From: Candidatus Thiodiazotropha sp. LNASS1
GTDB lineage: Bacteria > Pseudomonadota > Gammaproteobacteria > Chromatiales > Chromatiaceae
Reading direction: 5' to 3'
Length of the DNA: 64,000 nt
Assembly: GCF_964212655.1 (NCBI RefSeq)
Contig: NZ_OZ156465.1
Coordinates: 3,968,001-4,032,000 of the forward strand
Shown: one piece after another, positions 27,640-37,055 of the stretch
Layout of the letters: each line of letters opens with the position of its first letter
Numbering within the stretch: the stretch's first letter is position 1
Translations under genes and position numbers: made by a program
Notes under the pieces: generated by a model
Seen by the model: the letters and a program-made list of their open reading frames with translations, nothing else
Database searches by the model: none
Told to the model about the DNA's origin: nothing

Positions 27640-28000
27640 ACAGCGCGGCGGCCACTCGACGCCCCTCTGACATCAGTATATTGTAGGTTCGGCAAGCCGC
27701 GGCCGTATTCATTACTTCAAGTCCGATCTGGTTCTGCATCAGTGGCTGTGTCAGGCTGGGATGCGGAAAGTGTTGTCTGTCACCGGTTCCCAGAATGACG
27801 ATTTCTGGAGAGAGTTCAGCGAGAAAGCTGAAATCCTCCTGGCTGAGATCGAGAAAACCACCGGGACGCCATGCTGAGATGATCCGGTCAGGGAGCACAA
27901 TGCAGTTTTCTCTGTAAATGACCCCGCTGACGGTGACTTCACCCTGATCATAGCGTTGAATTGAGAGGCCATCGCTGGCCTCGTCGAGTATGAATTTCAT
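27629..28000 (-). CDS. Mth938/NDUFAF3-like (DUF498) domain protein
   Basis: 123 residues matching the small Mth938-like fold: VIYRENCIVLPD, the central PEIVILGTGDRQHFP segment and the C-terminal YNILMSEGRRVAAALF. Eukaryotic relatives (NDUFAF3) help complex I assembly; the bacterial role is unknown. Family assignment is good, function open. Confidence 0.88.
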   Translation of the reverse strand: MKFILDEASDGLSIQRYDQGEVTVSGVIYRENCIVLPDRIISAWRPGGFLDLSQEDFSFLAELSPEIVILGTGDRQHFPHPSLTQPLMQNQIGLEVMNTAAACRTYNILMSEGRRVAAALFMI

Positions 28001-28291
28001 GCGCAGACCATACCCTATTCAAACCTAGGAAAAAAGTCAGTTTCCGGCCGATCAATGGTTGCTGAGCGAATACGGTGTATCTTGAATTCTGTTTTCCAAC
28101 GGGACGTAACTCTAACTTTCCATGCGGCAATCGCCTTGCAGTGGATCGCTGGTGTAATGTTCTTTACGTTCACGGCACGAAACCACTGATCGGACTTATC
28201 AATCTGGATCTATCTCATCTTGTCAATTGATCTTTGATAGTGGGTCAGTTAACTTTACCTCTTTTAACCCATTAGAAAAGTCGAGGTTCTC

Positions 28292-29497
28292 GTGTCAACG
28301 CCAGAGATGGAAGAGTTCCGCAGAATCAAGCGGTTGCCGCCCTATGTGTTCGCTATTGTCAATGAACTCAAGGCGGCGGCACGAGCGCGTGGGGAGGATA
28401 TCATCGACTTCGGCATGGGAAACCCGGATCAGCCAACACCCCAGCACATAGTCGACAAGTTGTGTGAAGTGGCGAACCGAAAGGATACCCATCGCTACTC
28501 CATGTCAAAAGGCATACCTAGGTTGCGCCGTGCTATGAGCAACTGGTACAAATCCCGTTACGATGTGGCGCTGGATCCCGAGACCCAGGTGATTGCCACA
28601 ATTGGCTCAAAAGAGGGTCTGGCCCATCTTGCACTGGCCTGTATGGGGCCGGGTGATTCGGTGTTGGTGCCAAATCCGGCCTATCCCATACACCCCTACG
28701 GCTTCATCATCGCAGGCGCCGACGTGCGTCACGTACCAATGGTGCCGGGAATCGATTTTTTCGATGAACTGGTGAAGTCAATCAAAGACTCCTGGCCGCG
28801 TCCAAAAATGCTGGTGCTCAATTTTCCAGGGAATCCAACCACACAATGTGTCGATCTGGAATTTTTCGAGAAGGTGGTGGAGATTGCAAAAGAGTACAAT
28901 ATCTGGGTTGTGCATGACCTGGCATATGCCGATATTGTTTTCGACGGTTATGTGGCGCCTTCAATTCTGCAAGTGCCCGGAGCTGACGAGATAGCCGTTG
29001 AATTCTACTCCTTGTCAAAGAGCTACAACATGCCCGGTTGGCGGGTTGGATTTATGTCGGGTAACAAAACCCTTGTTGCTGCCCTGGCTCGGATTAAATC
29101 CTATCTGGATTATGGTACTTTCACGCCGATTCAGGTGGCGGCAATAGCTGCTCTTGAAGGACCGCAGGATGTGGTTAAAGAGATTTGCGGTATGTACCAG
29201 AACCGTCGTGACGTACTCTGTGACGGTATAAATAATATCGGCTGGCAGGTGGAAAAACCCAAAGCGACAATGTTCGTTTGGGCGCCTATTCCAGATGCGT
29301 ATAAATCAATGGGATCGCTTGAATTTTCCAAGAAACTTCTGAGTGAAGCTAAAGTGGCGGTCTCCCCAGGTATCGGTTTCGGTGAACATGGTGATGACCA
29401 TGTAAGGTTCGGATTAATAGAAAATGAGCACCGGACCAGGCAAGCTGTGCGTGGAATCCGTGATATGTTTCGTAATGATGGTTTAAAAGCCTCATAA
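28292..29497 (+). CDS. alaC: alanine/aspartate-type aminotransferase (AlaC-like)
   Basis: 401 residues from a GTG start with GAGG upstream. Class I pyridoxal-phosphate aminotransferase: [12 protein letters not shown] near the N-terminus, NFPGNPTTQ, the lysine-containing [15 protein letters not shown] (cofactor-binding Lys) and FVWAPIP. It is most like AlaC, which converts pyruvate plus glutamate to alanine. It lies just before hom and thrC, a common gammaproteobacterial order. Confidence 0.93.
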   Translation: MSTPEMEEFRRIKRLPPYVFAIVNELKAAARARGEDIIDFGMGNPDQPTPQHIVDKLCEVANRKDTHRYSMSKGIPRLRRAMSNWYKSRYDVALDPETQVIATIGSKEGLAHLALACMGPGDSVLVPNPAYPIHPYGFIIAGADVRHVPMVPGIDFFDELVKSIKDSWPRPKMLVLNFPGNPTTQCVDLEFFEKVVEIAKEYNIWVVHDLAYADIVFDGYVAPSILQVPGADEIAVEFYSLSKSYNMPGWRVGFMSGNKTLVAALARIKSYLDYGTFTPIQVAAIAALEGPQDVVKEICGMYQNRRDVLCDGINNIGWQVEKPKATMFVWAPIPDAYKSMGSLEFSKKLLSEAKVAVSPGIGFGEHGDDHVRFGLIENEHRTRQAVRGIRDMFRNDGLKAS

Positions 29498-29531
29498 ACT
29501 AATTGGACTTATTACAGCAGGAGTAGAGATC

Positions 29532-30845
29532 TTGAATCCAGTTAAAGTTGGTTTGTTGGGACTCGGGACCGTGGGTGGTGGTACGCTGAATGTTCTGACC
29601 CGCAATGCCGATGAAATCGCTCGTAGGGCAGGCCGGGGCATCCAGATTACCCATGCGGCAGCAAAACAATACGACCCCAGTCAGCTCATCGGACTCGAGA
29701 ATGTGGAGGTTACCGATGATGCGTTTTCCGTGGTGGAGAACCCAGAGCTGGAGATTATCATTGAGTTGATCGGAGGTTATACCCCTGCACGAGAATTGGT
29801 CTTGAAGGCTATCGAGAATGGCAAGCATGTCGTCACCGCCAATAAGGCGTTGATTGCCATGCACGGCAATGAAATCTTCGAAGCGGCTCAGCAAAAGGGT
29901 GTTATGGTTGCCTTTGAGGCCGCCGTTGCGGGTGGAATTCCAATCATTAAAGCGGTTCGTGAGGGATTGGCGGCAAACCATATTGAGTGGATTGCGGGAA
30001 TTATCAATGGCACCGGCAACTTCATACTCTCAGAGATGCGTGACAAAGGGCGTGAGTTTGCCGATGTCCTCAAAGAGGCACAGGCTTTGGGTTACGCTGA
30101 GGCGGATCCGACCTTTGATGTGGAAGGTATCGATGCTGCACACAAGTTGACGATCCTCGGTTCCATTGCCTTTGGTATTCCACTCCAATTCGAAAAGACC
30201 TATACCGAAGGTATTACTAAAATCGAACCGCAGGATGTCGAGTATGCAGATCAGTTTGGCTATCGAATAAAGCACCTTGGTATTACTCGCAAGACAGAGA
30301 CAGGGATCGAGATGCGGGTCCACCCGACCATGATTCCCAGACGTCGTCTCATAGCCAATGTGGACGGCGTTATGAATGCCGTGTTGGTTAAAGGCGATGC
30401 GGTAGGCCCTACCCTATACTATGGTGCGGGAGCCGGCTCAGAACCTACAGCGTCGGCAGTTGTGGCGGATGTGGTCGATGTCGTGCGCATGTTGACTACA
30501 GATCCGGAAAACCGTGTACCGCATCTTGCATTTCAACCAGGTAAATTGGTTGACTTGGCGATATTACCCATCGAAGAGGTGGAAACCACTTTTTACTTAC
30601 GTATGCAGGTTGTCGACAAGCCGGGAGTGGTTGCTAAAATTGCCAGCATTCTGGCTGAATCGCAGATCAGTATCGAAGCGATTCAGCAAAAGGAACCCAA
30701 CGAAGGGGACAATACCGTTCCATTGGTTATGCTGACGCAGAAAGTCATCGAGAAACAGCTAAACAAAGCTATCGCGGAAATAGAGCAACTGGAAACTGTA
30801 TTTGGGCAAGTGATGCGAATACGCGTCGAACGCCTCGATGGTTGA
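29532..30845 (+). CDS. hom: homoserine dehydrogenase
   Basis: 437 residues from a TTG start. The NAD(P)-binding motif GLGTVGGGTL is at the N-terminus, with catalytic-region segments GGIPIIKAVREGL and GTGNFILSEM, and a C-terminal ACT domain (VVDKPGVVAKIASILAESQI) for threonine feedback. It reduces aspartate semialdehyde to homoserine. It is downstream of alaC and upstream of thrC. Confidence 0.97.
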   Translation: MNPVKVGLLGLGTVGGGTLNVLTRNADEIARRAGRGIQITHAAAKQYDPSQLIGLENVEVTDDAFSVVENPELEIIIELIGGYTPARELVLKAIENGKHVVTANKALIAMHGNEIFEAAQQKGVMVAFEAAVAGGIPIIKAVREGLAANHIEWIAGIINGTGNFILSEMRDKGREFADVLKEAQALGYAEADPTFDVEGIDAAHKLTILGSIAFGIPLQFEKTYTEGITKIEPQDVEYADQFGYRIKHLGITRKTETGIEMRVHPTMIPRRRLIANVDGVMNAVLVKGDAVGPTLYYGAGAGSEPTASAVVADVVDVVRMLTTDPENRVPHLAFQPGKLVDLAILPIEEVETTFYLRMQVVDKPGVVAKIASILAESQISIEAIQQKEPNEGDNTVPLVMLTQKVIEKQLNKAIAEIEQLETVFGQVMRIRVERLDG

Positions 30846-30984
30846 ACTGTGATTTCATAAGCTTGTGAAGCCATTGTAAACGTACCGGATTCGAATACTC
30901 ACAATTGTTCGATAGCAGCATTCAAATCATAATATTGATCTGATCTCTTCGATACAGTAATTAGTTTTTTTTGAGGTTTATATC

Positions 30985-32127
30985 ATGCCATTCCGTACCC
31001 GCTATACAGGATTGATAGAAAGATACCGCGACAGACTGCCTGTTCATGATGACACCGGGATAATCAGTCTTGGTGAGGGTAATACACCGCTTATACGTCT
31101 TAACAACATCCCCCGACAGCTCGAGAGGGACGTGGATATCTATGTCAAGTACGAAGGGTTGAATCCAACAGGCTCCTTCAAGGACCGTGGCATGACCATG
31201 GCTGTAACCAAGGCTGTGGAAGAGGGAAGTAAAGCGATCATTTGCGCATCGACCGGAAATACTTCGGCTGCGGCTGCTGCATATGCAGCACGTGCAGGTA
31301 TCACAGCATTTGTCTTGATACCGGACGGAAAGATAGCCATGGGAAAACTTGCTCAAGCAATGATGTATGGTGCGGTTACAATTCAGATCAAAGGGAATTT
31401 TGATGATGGTATGCGGTTGGTAAAAGATGTTGCCTCGCATGCCCCCGTAACCATAGTCAACTCGATCAATCCATATCGCCTGCAAGGCCAGAAAACCGCC
31501 TCTTTTGAGATCGTTGAGGAGTTGGGGCATGCACCCGACTATCATTGTTTACCGGTTGGGAATGCTGGGAACATCACTGCGCACTGGATAGGTTACCGTG
31601 AATACAGCTGCACCACGGCGGATCATGTTACTGAGGCATGTGCTTACTGTAACGGGAAATGTAAATTTGCGGGGGGTGCGGTTACAGGCAAACAACCAGT
31701 AATGGTAGGCTACCAGGCCTCCGGTTCAGCGCCATTTTTACGCGGGGGGCCTGTAAAAGATCCCGATACAGTCGCTACTGCGATACGTATTGGTAATCCG
31801 CAATCATGGAATCAGGCCTGGAAAGTCAAGGAAGAGTCTGGAGGTTGGTTCGATGAATGTACAGATGAGGAGATCCTGGCCGCACAAAAACTCCTGGCAC
31901 AGCAAGAAGGCGTATTTTGTGAACCAGCTTCAGCCACATCACTGGCAGGCGCCATGCGTGATGTCAAATCAGGAAAAATCCCCGAGGGTTCAAGTATCGT
32001 GTGTACATTAACCGGTAATGGACTCAAGGACCCGGATACGGCGATACAACAATCAACATCACCTGTGCTCACGATTGATGCTGAACTTGACGAGGTTAAG
32101 CGAGCTATTTTAAAAAATATGGAATAG
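30985..32127 (+). CDS. thrC: threonine synthase
   Basis: 380 residues; converts O-phosphohomoserine to threonine using pyridoxal phosphate. The cofactor lysine is Lys66 in [10 protein letters not shown], with the [10 protein letters not shown] start and the [10 protein letters not shown] phosphate-binding loop. The start has a TTTGAGG ribosome binding site. It is the compact class of threonine synthase. The gap from hom is 139 bases, so they may share a transcript. Confidence 0.97.
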   Translation: MPFRTRYTGLIERYRDRLPVHDDTGIISLGEGNTPLIRLNNIPRQLERDVDIYVKYEGLNPTGSFKDRGMTMAVTKAVEEGSKAIICASTGNTSAAAAAYAARAGITAFVLIPDGKIAMGKLAQAMMYGAVTIQIKGNFDDGMRLVKDVASHAPVTIVNSINPYRLQGQKTASFEIVEELGHAPDYHCLPVGNAGNITAHWIGYREYSCTTADHVTEACAYCNGKCKFAGGAVTGKQPVMVGYQASGSAPFLRGGPVKDPDTVATAIRIGNPQSWNQAWKVKEESGGWFDECTDEEILAAQKLLAQQEGVFCEPASATSLAGAMRDVKSGKIPEGSSIVCTLTGNGLKDPDTAIQQSTSPVLTIDAELDEVKRAILKNME

Positions 32128-32169
32128 CGACGGATTCTCTGAATTGCCGGATTGCAATGTATATCTTAT

Positions 32170-33198
32170 ATGAAAGATACGAGGCACATCCATCTGCTCT
32201 TGCCAGATATACTCTGGCCACAAGAGGAAAACAAACTCGAAAAGCCACCAGTCAGACCCACTACGCTTGAAAAGATATTGACACGTTCAAAAGTCGTTCC
32301 TTTCCATGGCAACGATTTGACGGTAACACTGTTTAATTTATTCGGGATCGCGAGTGATTCAGGCTCTGACTATCCGGTTGGCGCTGTTTCATATTATGGT
32401 TATGGTGGTGTACCGGCCAAAAGGTGTTGGGCAAAAGCAACCCCGGTACATTTAATGGCAGACGGGGATAGGGTTTTATTGCTTGGCCCCGATCAATTAG
32501 ATATTAAGCAAAATGAAGCAGAGAACCTAGCCAGGGATTTCAATGATCATTTCAAACAGGATGGGCTGTCTCTTTTTATTCAATATCAGGATGACTGGTA
32601 TTTGCAGCTTCCTGAATGCCCGGAATTAATAACATACGATATTGATTTTGTGCTTGGGCGCCATATTGAAAACTATCTACCCAATGGTACTGATAGACCT
32701 GACTGGTTGAATATTTTTAATGAAACTCAAATGCTGTTTCATCAAAGTGACGTAAATCAACAAAGAATGGCGTTGGGGCGTGCCACGATAAATGGGTTGT
32801 GGTTTTCTGGATTTGGAGGATTGCCCGCTACAGGTCAGGGATATGACGCAATATATTCCTCATTACCGCTGGCAAAAGGATTGGCGCGACTCTCGAATAC
32901 AATTCATTATGAACCGCAAAACGTCTTTGATGAGATCGGATGTATCGATGGAGAGACTATTATTATCTATATGGGATTTGCAGATTCCAAAAGGACTCTA
33001 GACCTTGCCCAATGGGAAGATGCCTTAATGCATACCAATGACTGTCTTGACAGAGTATTCAACGGCAAGTCCTGCGAAGAATTCTCTATTTACAATTGTA
33101 GGGGTGAAGCCTTTCTCTTAAGCAGGAAAAGACTGAGAAGAGGCTTTTGGAAACCCAACAAAAATATTTTCAGTGCCGCAAAAGGAAAAAGGGGATAG
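32170..33198 (+). CDS. RpfE-like conserved protein
   Basis: 342 residues from the ATG at 32170; a TTG at 32152 is a weaker option. The sequence resembles the conserved protein called RpfE in Xanthomonas, often encoded near thrC or recJ: HIHLLLPDILWP at the N-terminus, the YGGVPAKRCWAKATPVHLMADGD segment and the C-terminal LRRGFWKP. No catalytic motif is recognised and its biochemical role is not established. Seemingly the last core gene before the AT-rich island. Confidence 0.8.
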   Translation: MKDTRHIHLLLPDILWPQEENKLEKPPVRPTTLEKILTRSKVVPFHGNDLTVTLFNLFGIASDSGSDYPVGAVSYYGYGGVPAKRCWAKATPVHLMADGDRVLLLGPDQLDIKQNEAENLARDFNDHFKQDGLSLFIQYQDDWYLQLPECPELITYDIDFVLGRHIENYLPNGTDRPDWLNIFNETQMLFHQSDVNQQRMALGRATINGLWFSGFGGLPATGQGYDAIYSSLPLAKGLARLSNTIHYEPQNVFDEIGCIDGETIIIYMGFADSKRTLDLAQWEDALMHTNDCLDRVFNGKSCEEFSIYNCRGEAFLLSRKRLRRGFWKPNKNIFSAAKGKRG

Positions 33199-34171
33199 GT
33201 TTTACGCCAAATTCCTGATTGCACGAGTGCCTGCTGGACCAGTCTAGAGTTTGAGCACTGTTCATCTTATGTGACTCACAGTTTTCCGCGTATTTAATAT
33301 GGGTAAATTGTAAAAGTCATGATATGGCGATAAACAATAACCGAGGACAAGTGATGCACTCACTCACCCGGCATACTGCTTATAGGGTGTCTGATAGATT
33401 TACCTGTTTCTGGGAAATAGATTTGTAGCTACTAGGTGAAACTGCATACCTGTACAGCTGTATGACTGAAGACTCAAAATAGGCATGCTTGCATTATGAG
33501 TATTAACTTATTGATTAAAAAGGATATTAATCCTTCTGTACAGAACTGGTATTGGATAAGATCTGCACAATTGGACATGAATCCGTTAATGAATTGGTTA
33601 AAGTCTATTATTTAAGGAAGTAGGGGACTTAGTGTATTAATTCGGTTGTCAGAAAGGACCTTAAATCCTGAATGGACCAGCGGTAATACTGCATTGCAAT
33701 AGTATTTTGTGAACTTAATCATATCCAATTGCGAACTGACGCATGGAGAAACTACTATTAACTGCCGATAATAGCTTTAGATTGAGTTTTTGACACACTA
33801 CAACGCCGGGATGTTTGTTAAGTGTTTGGCATGGTTTCACTGAGCTGGTAAATGTAAAATATGTTATTTATCAATATTTTATGGAGTCATACTCAAGCAC
33901 CCGGAGAGCCCTGGTTGTCAGGTTTGTTGAATCAACCCGTTTGGTTGATTGCTAATGGTTACAAACGACACAATGTGATGATAATTCCATGAGTCGAGGC
34001 CTAAAGTATCGATAGCTTGATTAAAGGCTAACATGATTATTGGAAAATTTATGAGTCGACTTTCCTGATAGAAATGCAGTGAATTAAATTCTCTCTCAAG
34101 GGCCACTATATGCATCACACAAGTTACAACTACTGTAATATACACAATCTATGATTGTTGAGGGTAATATC
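33199..34171. other. long non-coding stretch at the island boundary
   Basis: About 970 bases with no convincing gene; small open frames are low quality. It is richer in A and T than the preceding genes. Two small perfect palindromes are present: AAGGAT-ATTA-ATCCTT at 33520-33535 and AATCAACC-CGTTT-GGTTGATT at 33930-33950. The second could be an operator or hairpin; neither has a T-run. No tRNA or attachment site was seen. Confidence 0.5.
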
Positions 34172-35581
34172 ATGAAGAAGCTGTTAATTTTTACATCACT
34201 ATGTCTTGCCTTCTCAGTCGCACAGGCAAAAACGCTCTATGTCGACAATAGTACCGGCAACGATAGTACCAGTTACGAAGCTAACAGCAGTTCGAATCCC
34301 TGGGCGTCCCTTGGACGGGCCGCATGGGGAAGCACTTCCTTAACAAATACGAATACTGGTCAGGCCGCCCGTGCCGGTGATGTCGTGATAGTCAGGTCCG
34401 GTAGTTATAATGTCAGCTCAGGGACAGGTGAAAGATATATTCCTGTTTACAATCCTGCTAATTCAGGAACAAGCGGTAATCCAATTGTATTCAGGGCAGA
34501 GGGTAATGTAGTTTTGAGCTCCAGCACTAATACAATAGGTGAGCCGATTATAGGCACATATGCAAGGAGCCATATCGTCTGGGATGGCTTTATACTAGAT
34601 GAGAGAAATATCAACACAAAATCGGATACAGGGCCGGTTGTTATATGGAACTCGGACAATGTAACCATTCAAAACCTAACTGTAAGAGGTATAACGTCTA
34701 GCTGGAATGACAACCACAATGCCATTCGAATTGAGCGGTCCAGAGATTCGTTAGTTCGTAACAATACACTTTACGGTACAAGGAATGCGGGCAGAAACAG
34801 AAATGGATCATCGATCATGCTCTATTATTCCAATAATATAACAATAGAAAACAATGACATCTCAGATAGTAGTGGTGGAATATTCGTGAAAGGGGCCAAT
34901 GGTGGGCCAATGACGATCAGATACAACTATCTCCATAATATCGATGCTGAAGGTATTGCCATAGGTGGACTGGGCACTGCGTCGGAGCAGTATGGCGGAG
35001 AAATTTACCAGAATATCATTCGCGATAGTGCCGCCGGCATCACTTTTATTGGTTACGATTCATATAGTCCTGCCAATATTGATGTTGTAAACAATACATT
35101 CTATAACTGCTCGAATGGTGGTCTCTTCTTCAAACCCAGTACAAACGGTTATAGAGATCTCGTATTTGCCAACAATATTTTTGTCGGCAACACGCGCGGT
35201 ATACAGGCAGAGGATATTTCTAATCTAAGCAGTATGACGTACAGAAATAATCTTTATAGTGGTAATGGAGTAACTTCTCGTGTCAACTACAGCAATTACA
35301 GCTTTTCGAGCTGGCAGAGTAGCTTCAACAAAGACACTGTAGGTTCTATTTCCACGGATCCGGCCTTTGCTGATACAGCGGGCAATACCCTGACTCTTTC
35401 GAACAACTCTCCGGCAATTAACGCTGGTGTAGACATTCTGAACCTGCAGGGTCGTGGAACAGGCGCTAGTATCAACTTAGGTGCGCATATCACCAGCAAT
35501 GATGTTATAGGTGTAACTGGTACATTGCCTGAGCCGCCGGCTCCCAGCGCAGTACCGCCGAGCCCGGCAGTTTTGTATTAA
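34172..35581 (+). CDS. secreted right-handed parallel beta-helix protein
   Basis: 469 residues from the ATG at 34172 (GAGGG upstream; an ATG at 34151 would weaken the signal peptide). A signal peptide ends near AQA (residue 19). The body has the Asn-rich, short-strand repeats of a parallel beta-helix (for example NNITIENNDISD, NIDVVNNTFYN), the fold of pectate lyases, alginate-modifying enzymes and phage depolymerases. The C-terminus is Pro-rich without a membrane anchor. It may bind, cut or modify the exopolysaccharide made by the following genes. It has its own terminator. Confidence 0.85.
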   Translation: MKKLLIFTSLCLAFSVAQAKTLYVDNSTGNDSTSYEANSSSNPWASLGRAAWGSTSLTNTNTGQAARAGDVVIVRSGSYNVSSGTGERYIPVYNPANSGTSGNPIVFRAEGNVVLSSSTNTIGEPIIGTYARSHIVWDGFILDERNINTKSDTGPVVIWNSDNVTIQNLTVRGITSSWNDNHNAIRIERSRDSLVRNNTLYGTRNAGRNRNGSSIMLYYSNNITIENNDISDSSGGIFVKGANGGPMTIRYNYLHNIDAEGIAIGGLGTASEQYGGEIYQNIIRDSAAGITFIGYDSYSPANIDVVNNTFYNCSNGGLFFKPSTNGYRDLVFANNIFVGNTRGIQAEDISNLSSMTYRNNLYSGNGVTSRVNYSNYSFSSWQSSFNKDTVGSISTDPAFADTAGNTLTLSNNSPAINAGVDILNLQGRGTGASINLGAHITSNDVIGVTGTLPEPPAPSAVPPSPAVLY

Positions 35582-35607
35582 TCACTGATAAACAACTAAG
35601 TGCAACA

Positions 35608-35652
35608 GCGGGATACCACGGATATTATCCGAGGTATCCCGCTTTTTTTTTT
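35608..35652 (+). terminator. strong rho-independent terminator
   Basis: GCGGGATACC and GGTATCCCGC arms with an inner loop and a run of ten T, 26 bases after the beta-helix gene. It separates that gene from the glycosyltransferase cluster. Confidence 0.93.
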
Positions 35653-35763
35653 GTCAAATAATTAAAAAAACAGCTGAACAAGTAGTCATTTCCATGTCAA
35701 ATTCAGTTGTATCGGCCTCAAGAATCAATTTCCCGACCCTATTATTCTGTCCTTATCAGTTAT

Positions 35764-35779
35764 TGGCAGCTATTTAGCT
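35764..35779 (+). promoter_or_regulatory. possible sigma-54 promoter ahead of the EPS cluster
   Basis: TGGCAGCTATTTAGCT keeps the invariant GG-N10-GC and the TGGCA of the -24 element, but the -12 box is TAGC instead of TTGC. It lies about 110 bases before the first glycosyltransferase gene. XrtA/EPS systems are often controlled by the sigma-54 activator PrsR, which fits, but one match is weak evidence. Confidence 0.35.
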
Positions 35780-35887
35780 CGTCCTTTTGTTTTCGTGACC
35801 ATCATGACATACTTGGTAAGCTTTTTTTGCTACCTGCGTTGGTATTTAATATGTATAACAAAATCAGTATGTTAGTAGGGAATAAGA

Positions 35888-37015
35888 ATGAAAGGGCGCT
35901 ATAAAATTCTGATTACGATCAGTGAATTAATTCATAGTTCGCAGGTACGCAATTTATACGATCTTTTATCAATTATAGATACAGATGTTTTTGATGTTGA
36001 AGTCGGTGCGCTAGCTACCGGCAATGAAGCTCAGGCGGATATTGAGAATTTAGGGTTTGAAGTGTTTCGCCTCAGACTCCAGCCCACACGTGGTTTTACA
36101 TTAGAGAAATTAGTGGATCTGATTAAAGGTCCGTTTATTATTAGAAATAGAAAGTATGACTTAGTACATTCATTTTTATACCAATCCCTTTTTACCGAAC
36201 CATTCTTTTTTAAACTCCTAACAAACTCAAAATATATATATACTAAATCCAATTTGGAGTGGAATAATCACCCAAAAAACTGGCATAAAAAATCGCAACT
36301 TGCCGATAGGATAATCAGTATTTCAAAAGCTACGGATGAATTATTGATAGATCAGGGATTTGCTGAAAAAATTAAAAAAATTTATTTAGGAATAGATACT
36401 GAGTATTTTAAATATTCAATGGAAAAAGGAGCTACATTCCGATTGGATAATGATATACCCGGTAATGCGGTTGTCTTCGGTTGTGCTGCACAGTTTATTG
36501 AGTTGAAAGAGCACATAACATTACTAAAGGCATTTGAGAGTTTAGCGGGAGTAAACAAGAATATATATCTAATCTATTGCGGGCCGAATCATAGGAATGA
36601 ATATTATAACAAGTTTAAGTCCGAAATGGAGCGGTCCAAATATAGTGATCGTATCAGGGAGTTGGGTTCATTAAGTGATATGCCCAGTTTTTATTCCGCG
36701 ATTGATTGTTTTGTCCTTCCGAGCAGATTCGAAGCGTTCGGTTACGTTTATGTAGAAGCAATGAGTTGTGGTATTCCTGTGATTGCATGTAGAGCAGGCG
36801 GGCCGTTGGAAATTGTTATCGACGGAGAAACCGGATATTTTTCGGAGGTGTCTGATCCATCGGATTTAGCAAGAAAAATGTCGATTTATCTGGAGAATGA
36901 AGACCTTCTGGAAAAACACGGCAAACAAAGCAGGCAAAGAGCTGTAGAAATATTTTCCAAAGAAACAATGGCAAGAAAAATGATGGACCTATACATAGAG
37001 ACAATCGAACAATAG
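35888..37015 (+). CDS. glycosyltransferase family 4
   Basis: 375 residues, GT-B fold retaining glycosyltransferase. The C-terminal donor-binding signature is SRFEAFGYVYVEAMSCGIPVIA (E-x7-E type). No membrane segment, so it works at the inner face on a lipid-linked sugar. First gene of the EPS cluster. Sugar specificity cannot be read. Confidence 0.88.
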   Translation: MKGRYKILITISELIHSSQVRNLYDLLSIIDTDVFDVEVGALATGNEAQADIENLGFEVFRLRLQPTRGFTLEKLVDLIKGPFIIRNRKYDLVHSFLYQSLFTEPFFFKLLTNSKYIYTKSNLEWNNHPKNWHKKSQLADRIISISKATDELLIDQGFAEKIKKIYLGIDTEYFKYSMEKGATFRLDNDIPGNAVVFGCAAQFIELKEHITLLKAFESLAGVNKNIYLIYCGPNHRNEYYNKFKSEMERSKYSDRIRELGSLSDMPSFYSAIDCFVLPSRFEAFGYVYVEAMSCGIPVIACRAGGPLEIVIDGETGYFSEVSDPSDLARKMSIYLENEDLLEKHGKQSRQRAVEIFSKETMARKMMDLYIETIEQ

Positions 37016-37055
37016 AAATCCATCTATCGACTATTCTGTTTTAAATATTTCTGCA

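Noticed and set aside
33810-33845. Sigma-54-like TTGGCATGG motif before the beta-helix gene
   Set aside because: The GG is not followed by GC at the required 10-base spacing.
33918-34145. Minus-strand 75-residue frame in the long intergenic stretch
   Set aside because: No ribosome binding site, no domain and AT-driven codon use; probably chance.
34172-35581. Beta-helix protein as a PEP-CTERM substrate of XrtA
   Set aside because: The C-terminus has a PEP-like LPEPP but no following transmembrane helix and basic end, which a PEP-CTERM sorting signal requires.
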